A DNA stretch of 19,117 nucleotides from positions 1-19,117 of the forward strand of contig URMF01000055.1 in NCBI GenBank assembly GCA_900548855.1, in the 5' to 3' direction. Positions 16,322-19,117 of this stretch are shown one piece after another; position 1 is the stretch's first letter; every line of letters starts with the position of its first letter. Below the pieces are notes generated by a model, which was given only the letters and a program-made list of their open reading frames with translations, was not told where the DNA came from and did no database searches. A program made the position numbers and the translations under genes. The stretch is from an uncultured Eubacteriales bacterium. Lineage in GTDB: Bacteria; Bacillota; Clostridia; Lachnospirales; Lachnospiraceae.

Positions 16322-17383
16322 TTATCTCCGTTTATCCCAGTTCCTTAATTCATCCTCTAAAACTGCCAATAACTGTTCCTCTGGAACCTTTTTAATAATC
16401 TCGCCTTTTTTGATTAAAAGGCCTTCCCCATTACCGCCGGCAATTCCTATGTCTGCCTCCCTTGCCTCTCCTGGACCGTTTACCACACAGCCCATAACGG
16501 CAATTTTTATATCCAGATTCTCAAAATCCGCCGCCAGATTTTCCACCTTGTTGGCTAATCCAATCAAATCAATGGAGGTTCTTCCACAGGTTGGACAGGA
16601 AACCACCTCAATTCCACCAGTACGGAGCCCTAAAGTTTTTAATATCAGCTTTGCTGATACAACCTCATTTATCGGGTCTCCGGTTAAAGATACGCGGATT
16701 GTATCACCGATTCCCTGATAGAGAATCAGACCTAAACCCACTGCCGATTTGATATTGCCTCTGGTAAGGGTTCCCGCCTCAGTAATTCCCACATGCAGCG
16801 GATAATTTGTCATTTCTGCAATTAATTCATGTGCTTTCACACACATCAGTACATCAGAGGATTTGATGCTGATTACAATATTATCAAACCCATATTCTTC
16901 TAATATATGCACCTTATCAAGAGCACTCTCCACAATTCCTTCGGCAGTTACACCATGATATTTTGCAACCAGTTCCTTTTCCAGAGAACCGCTGTTGACT
17001 CCCACACGAATCGGCACATGATAAGCTTTTGCAGCGTCTACTACTTCTTTAATTTTATCTGTGCCACCGATATTTCCGGGATTAATGCGTATTTTGTCCG
17101 CACCATGCTCCATAGCCATGATTGCCAGCCTGTAATCAAAATGAATATCTGCCACAATGGGAATATGGATTCTCTTCTTTATCTCTGAAAATGCTTTGGC
17201 AGCCGCTTCATTATTTGCAGTACAGCGGATGATGTCACAGCCTGCTTTTTCCAATGTCAAAATTTGTGTGACGGTTGCTTCCACATCTTCTGTTTTTGTG
17301 TTTGTCATGGATTGAATCAGGATGGGATTTCCTCCGCCAATCACTCTGTCTCCGATGTGTACAACCTTTGTGTGTTCTCTCAT
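16322..17383 (-). CDS. ispG: 4-hydroxy-3-methylbut-2-enyl-diphosphate synthase
   Basis: The penultimate enzyme of the MEP isoprenoid pathway, a [4Fe-4S] protein that reductively converts MEcPP to HMBPP in the cytosol. It has 353 residues, normal for the two-domain bacterial form. The N-terminal TIM barrel includes PILIQSMTNT (20-29), PIVADIHFDYRLA (75-87) and KIRINPGNIG (97-106). The C-terminal cluster domain has cysteines C263 and C266 in SCPTCGR and C299 in MGCVVNGPGEA, with the catalytic glutamate E306. GAGGG precedes the ATG at 17383. polC follows after 3 nt. Its upstream partners in this order are rseP and dxr, also MEP-linked, but a 143-bp palindromic insert now separates it from rseP. 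Removing the insert and its duplicated flank leaves about 45 nt, an ordinary operon gap. Confidence 0.97.
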   Translation of the reverse strand: MREHTKVVHIGDRVIGGGNPILIQSMTNTKTEDVEATVTQILTLEKAGCDIIRCTANNEAAAKAFSEIKKRIHIPIVADIHFDYRLAIMAMEHGADKIRINPGNIGGTDKIKEVVDAAKAYHVPIRVGVNSGSLEKELVAKYHGVTAEGIVESALDKVHILEEYGFDNIVISIKSSDVLMCVKAHELIAEMTNYPLHVGITEAGTLTRGNIKSAVGLGLILYQGIGDTIRVSLTGDPINEVVSAKLILKTLGLRTGGIEVVSCPTCGRTSIDLIGLANKVENLAADFENLDIKIAVMGCVVNGPGEAREADIGIAGGNGEGLLIKKGEIIKKVPEEQLLAVLEDELRNWDKRR

Positions 17384-17423
17384 ACTGTTACCCTCACATG
17401 CTTCCGTTTCTATCCTCTTACAT

Positions 17424-17588
17424 AAACACTACCACAGGCAATTGCGAAACTCAAAAAAGTAGATATGCGTTTGTGAAATATACATAACTTTGCGACAGCA
17501 TTAGGAACGTTAGCCGAGCAAAGTTATTGTATATTCACCATACGCATAGCAAAAAGTATATGTTTCGCAAATGCCTAAAACACTACCA
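17424..17588. mobile_element. MITE-like palindromic element with 11-bp target duplication
   Basis: The core 17435-17577 (143 bp) is almost wholly an imperfect palindrome: the left arm starts AGGCAATTGCGAAAC and the right arm ends GTTTCGCAAATGCCT. Inner arms share TATGCGT, ATATACA and TAACTTTGC blocks. A short unpaired centre (about 17494-17518) remains. The exact direct repeat AAACACTACCA flanks it (17424-17434 and 17578-17588), as expected for a target-site duplication. No ORF is present, so it would need a transposase supplied elsewhere. The right copy includes the rseP stop codon. Confidence 0.8.
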
Positions 17589-18647
17589 TTTTATAATCTT
17601 AAAAATATCCTGGAACATTACAACTACCATTAATCCAACTAACAGTATAAACCCAATTGCGTTAACCAGCGCTTCCTTGTCTGCCGGCATTTTTTTCCTG
17701 AAAAACGCCTCCACCAGCAGTAAAATGGTTCTTCCGCCGTCTAGTGCCGGGAAAGGAAGAAGATTCATAACTCCCAGGTTTGCACTGAGCATAATACAGA
17801 AATTTACCATATTCAGAATAACATTGATAACTGCAATAGAGGCGTCTCCTTCTGCACTCTCCTTCGCCTCGTCAATGGTATCGCTCATCATAGACACAAT
17901 TCCCACCGGACCCGACAAATTATCAAATCCAAGCTTTCCACTTACCAGATATTCCAGACTTAAAAAAGTGGTTTTAATATAGTATCTAAGCTCTAATGCA
18001 CTGTATTTTAAAACTGTAAGTGCATTTCCTTTTTCCCTTGCGCCTGCATATATTCCCATCAGATAACCACTGTCAGTTTCCATAGGACTGAACTGGTATT
18101 GCAGCTCCTCCCCATTTCTATCCACGGTAAGTGTAATATCTTCCCCTGTTTGGTTAAACTGGGTATAAACCAAAACCTCACGGAAATTATATATTTTATG
18201 ACCGTTGTAACTGGTTATGATATCGCCAGTCTGTATACCAGCCTCCTTTGCCGGACTGTCTTCCGAAAAGTCACTAATCTTGGGCGAATCGTAGCCACAG
18301 ACAGCAATCAGAATAATAGAAAGAAGAAATGCCAGAATAAAGTTAAATATCGGACCTGCGATTACCACAGAAATCCGTGCCCATACCGGCTTTGTACTAA
18401 AGGAATGTTCATCCTGCACATCTTCATCTTCTCCAAGCATTATACAATAACCGCCCATTGGAATCAGCTTCAAGGAATACTTTGTTTCTTTTTTCTTAAA
18501 AGAAAACAGTGTTGGTCCCATACCCACCGCAAATTCATTTACATAGATTCCGTTTTTCTTTGCCAACAAAAAATGTCCCAGTTCATGGAAGAAAATAATT
18601 GCACCAAACACAAGTAATGCAATAATCACATTAATAACTGTACTCAT
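17583..18647 (-). CDS. rseP: Site-2 intramembrane metalloprotease (RseP/RasP family)
   Basis: A membrane-embedded zinc protease that cuts membrane segments of anti-sigma factors and leftover signal peptides. From the ATG at 18647 it has 354 residues. The first span carries the zinc motif HELGH (21-25). A second conserved span contains AGPIFNFILAF (97-107). One PDZ domain lies at about 118-190 (AKEAGIQTGDIITSYNG). The third zinc ligand is in NLLPFPALDGGR (295-306). A last span precedes the C-terminus KIIKW. The start is chosen because AGGTGG lies 5 nt before it and its ATGA overlaps the dxr stop by 4 nt; a GTG at 18656 is the alternative. Its stop codon lies within the duplicated flank of the downstream palindromic element. 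The substrate is unknown. Confidence 0.95.
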   Translation of the reverse strand: MSTVINVIIALLVFGAIIFFHELGHFLLAKKNGIYVNEFAVGMGPTLFSFKKKETKYSLKLIPMGGYCIMLGEDEDVQDEHSFSTKPVWARISVVIAGPIFNFILAFLLSIILIAVCGYDSPKISDFSEDSPAKEAGIQTGDIITSYNGHKIYNFREVLVYTQFNQTGEDITLTVDRNGEELQYQFSPMETDSGYLMGIYAGAREKGNALTVLKYSALELRYYIKTTFLSLEYLVSGKLGFDNLSGPVGIVSMMSDTIDEAKESAEGDASIAVINVILNMVNFCIMLSANLGVMNLLPFPALDGGRTILLLVEAFFRKKMPADKEALVNAIGFILLVGLMVVVMFQDIFKIIKW

Positions 18648-19117
18648 GATATCCACCTGCTCTCAATCGTTTCATATACCCACCGCTCTGTTTCCAAAAT
18701 ATCCTCCACGGTTGGATTTTCAATTACTGTATGCCGATCCATACATATTCTTATCATTTCATAGATTTCCAGAAATCGTATTTTTTTATTCAAAAATTTG
18801 GTAACTGCCAGCTCATTTGCGGCATTTAATACCGTCGGCATACTTCCCCCGGTTTCAATCGCCTCATAGGCATATTTTAACCCAAGAAATGTGTCCAAAT
18901 CCGGTTTTTGAAATGTAATTTCTGTTAACTGTGAAAAATCCAGGCGTTTGCCATCCAGATATACACGCTTTGGATAATATAAGGCATACTGTATCGGGAG
19001 ACGCATATCTGGTGTTCCCAGCTGCGCCATCACCGCGCCGTCTTCAAATTCTACCATGGAATGAATGATACTCTGTGGCTGTACCACAACTTCGATTTGG
19101 GAAGTCTCCACTCCGAA
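18644..19117 (-). CDS. dxr: 1-deoxy-D-xylulose 5-phosphate reductoisomerase (5' part off the window)
   Basis: The last 157 residues of the enzyme that makes MEP from DXP with NADPH, the first committed MEP-pathway step. The visible part begins inside the catalytic region: IEVVVQPQSIIHSMVEFEDG and QLGTPDMRLPIQYAL are strongly conserved Dxr segments. It then passes into the C-terminal helical domain (GGSMPTVLNAANELAV). It overlaps rseP by 4 nt, showing translational coupling, and shares a pathway with ispG downstream. The N-terminal NADPH-binding domain lies beyond the right edge. Confidence 0.95.
   Translation of the reverse strand, partial: FGVETSQIEVVVQPQSIIHSMVEFEDGAVMAQLGTPDMRLPIQYALYYPKRVYLDGKRLDFSQLTEITFQKPDLDTFLGLKYAYEAIETGGSMPTVLNAANELAVTKFLNKKIRFLEIYEMIRICMDRHTVIENPTVEDILETERWVYETIESRWIS

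Noticed and set aside
17424..17588. Reading the palindrome as a plain rho-independent terminator for rseP
   Set aside because: The arms are far too long, there is no T run at the base, and the exact flanking 11-bp repeat fits an insertion better.
1..19117. CRISPR arrays, toxin-antitoxin pairs, prophage genes or defence systems
   Set aside because: No spaced direct-repeat array and no phage or defence protein motifs were seen on either strand; apart from the intron and the palindromic elements, the genes are of ordinary families.

Overview
The window reads as chromosome of a low-GC Firmicute of the class Clostridia, most likely a Lachnospiraceae-type gut anaerobe. The evidence is a PolC-type replicative polymerase, the gene order dxr-rseP-ispG-polC, a tyrosine T-box leader, AGGAGG-type ribosome binding sites and consensus sigma-A promoters. 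The family-level assignment is inference.

Layout, left to right. (1) 1-484 holds the N-terminal part of a GC-rich response regulator (minus strand), cut by the window edge. (2) 523-2377 is a complete-looking group IIC intron on the minus strand. It encodes a reverse transcriptase/maturase without an endonuclease domain and sits directly behind the transcription terminator of the next gene, the usual IIC target. (3) 2434-5885 is a small transport block: an OFA-family (oxalate/formate antiporter-like) MFS carrier, divergent from a FocA-type formate channel, with a convergent LacI-family regulator whose promoter overlaps a LacI-type operator. (4) 6021-7289 is a cytosolic-looking protein with an N-terminal beta-sandwich, a SpoIID-like domain and a C-terminal peptidoglycan-binding domain. 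(5) 7395-9197 is tyrS under a T-box riboswitch with specifier UAC. A long imperfect hairpin and a GC-rich 21-22 bp tandem repeat lie between the T-box terminator and the tyrS start. (6) 9243-11318 is a membrane chemoreceptor. (7) 11549-11714 is a tRNA-Glu(CTC) with its own promoter and terminator. (8) 11858-19117 is the housekeeping run dxr (partial)-rseP-ispG-polC, all on the minus strand, joining MEP-pathway isoprenoid synthesis, intramembrane proteolysis and DNA replication. A 143-bp palindromic, MITE-like element with an 11-bp flanking direct repeat splits this run between rseP and ispG.

No previously undescribed defence, CRISPR or biosynthetic system is visible. The observations most worth checking are the intron and the compositional break beside it, the MITE whose target duplication spans the rseP stop codon, and the inserted-looking hairpin plus tandem repeat in the tyrS leader. 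Coordinates and motif positions were read by eye; no database search was run.
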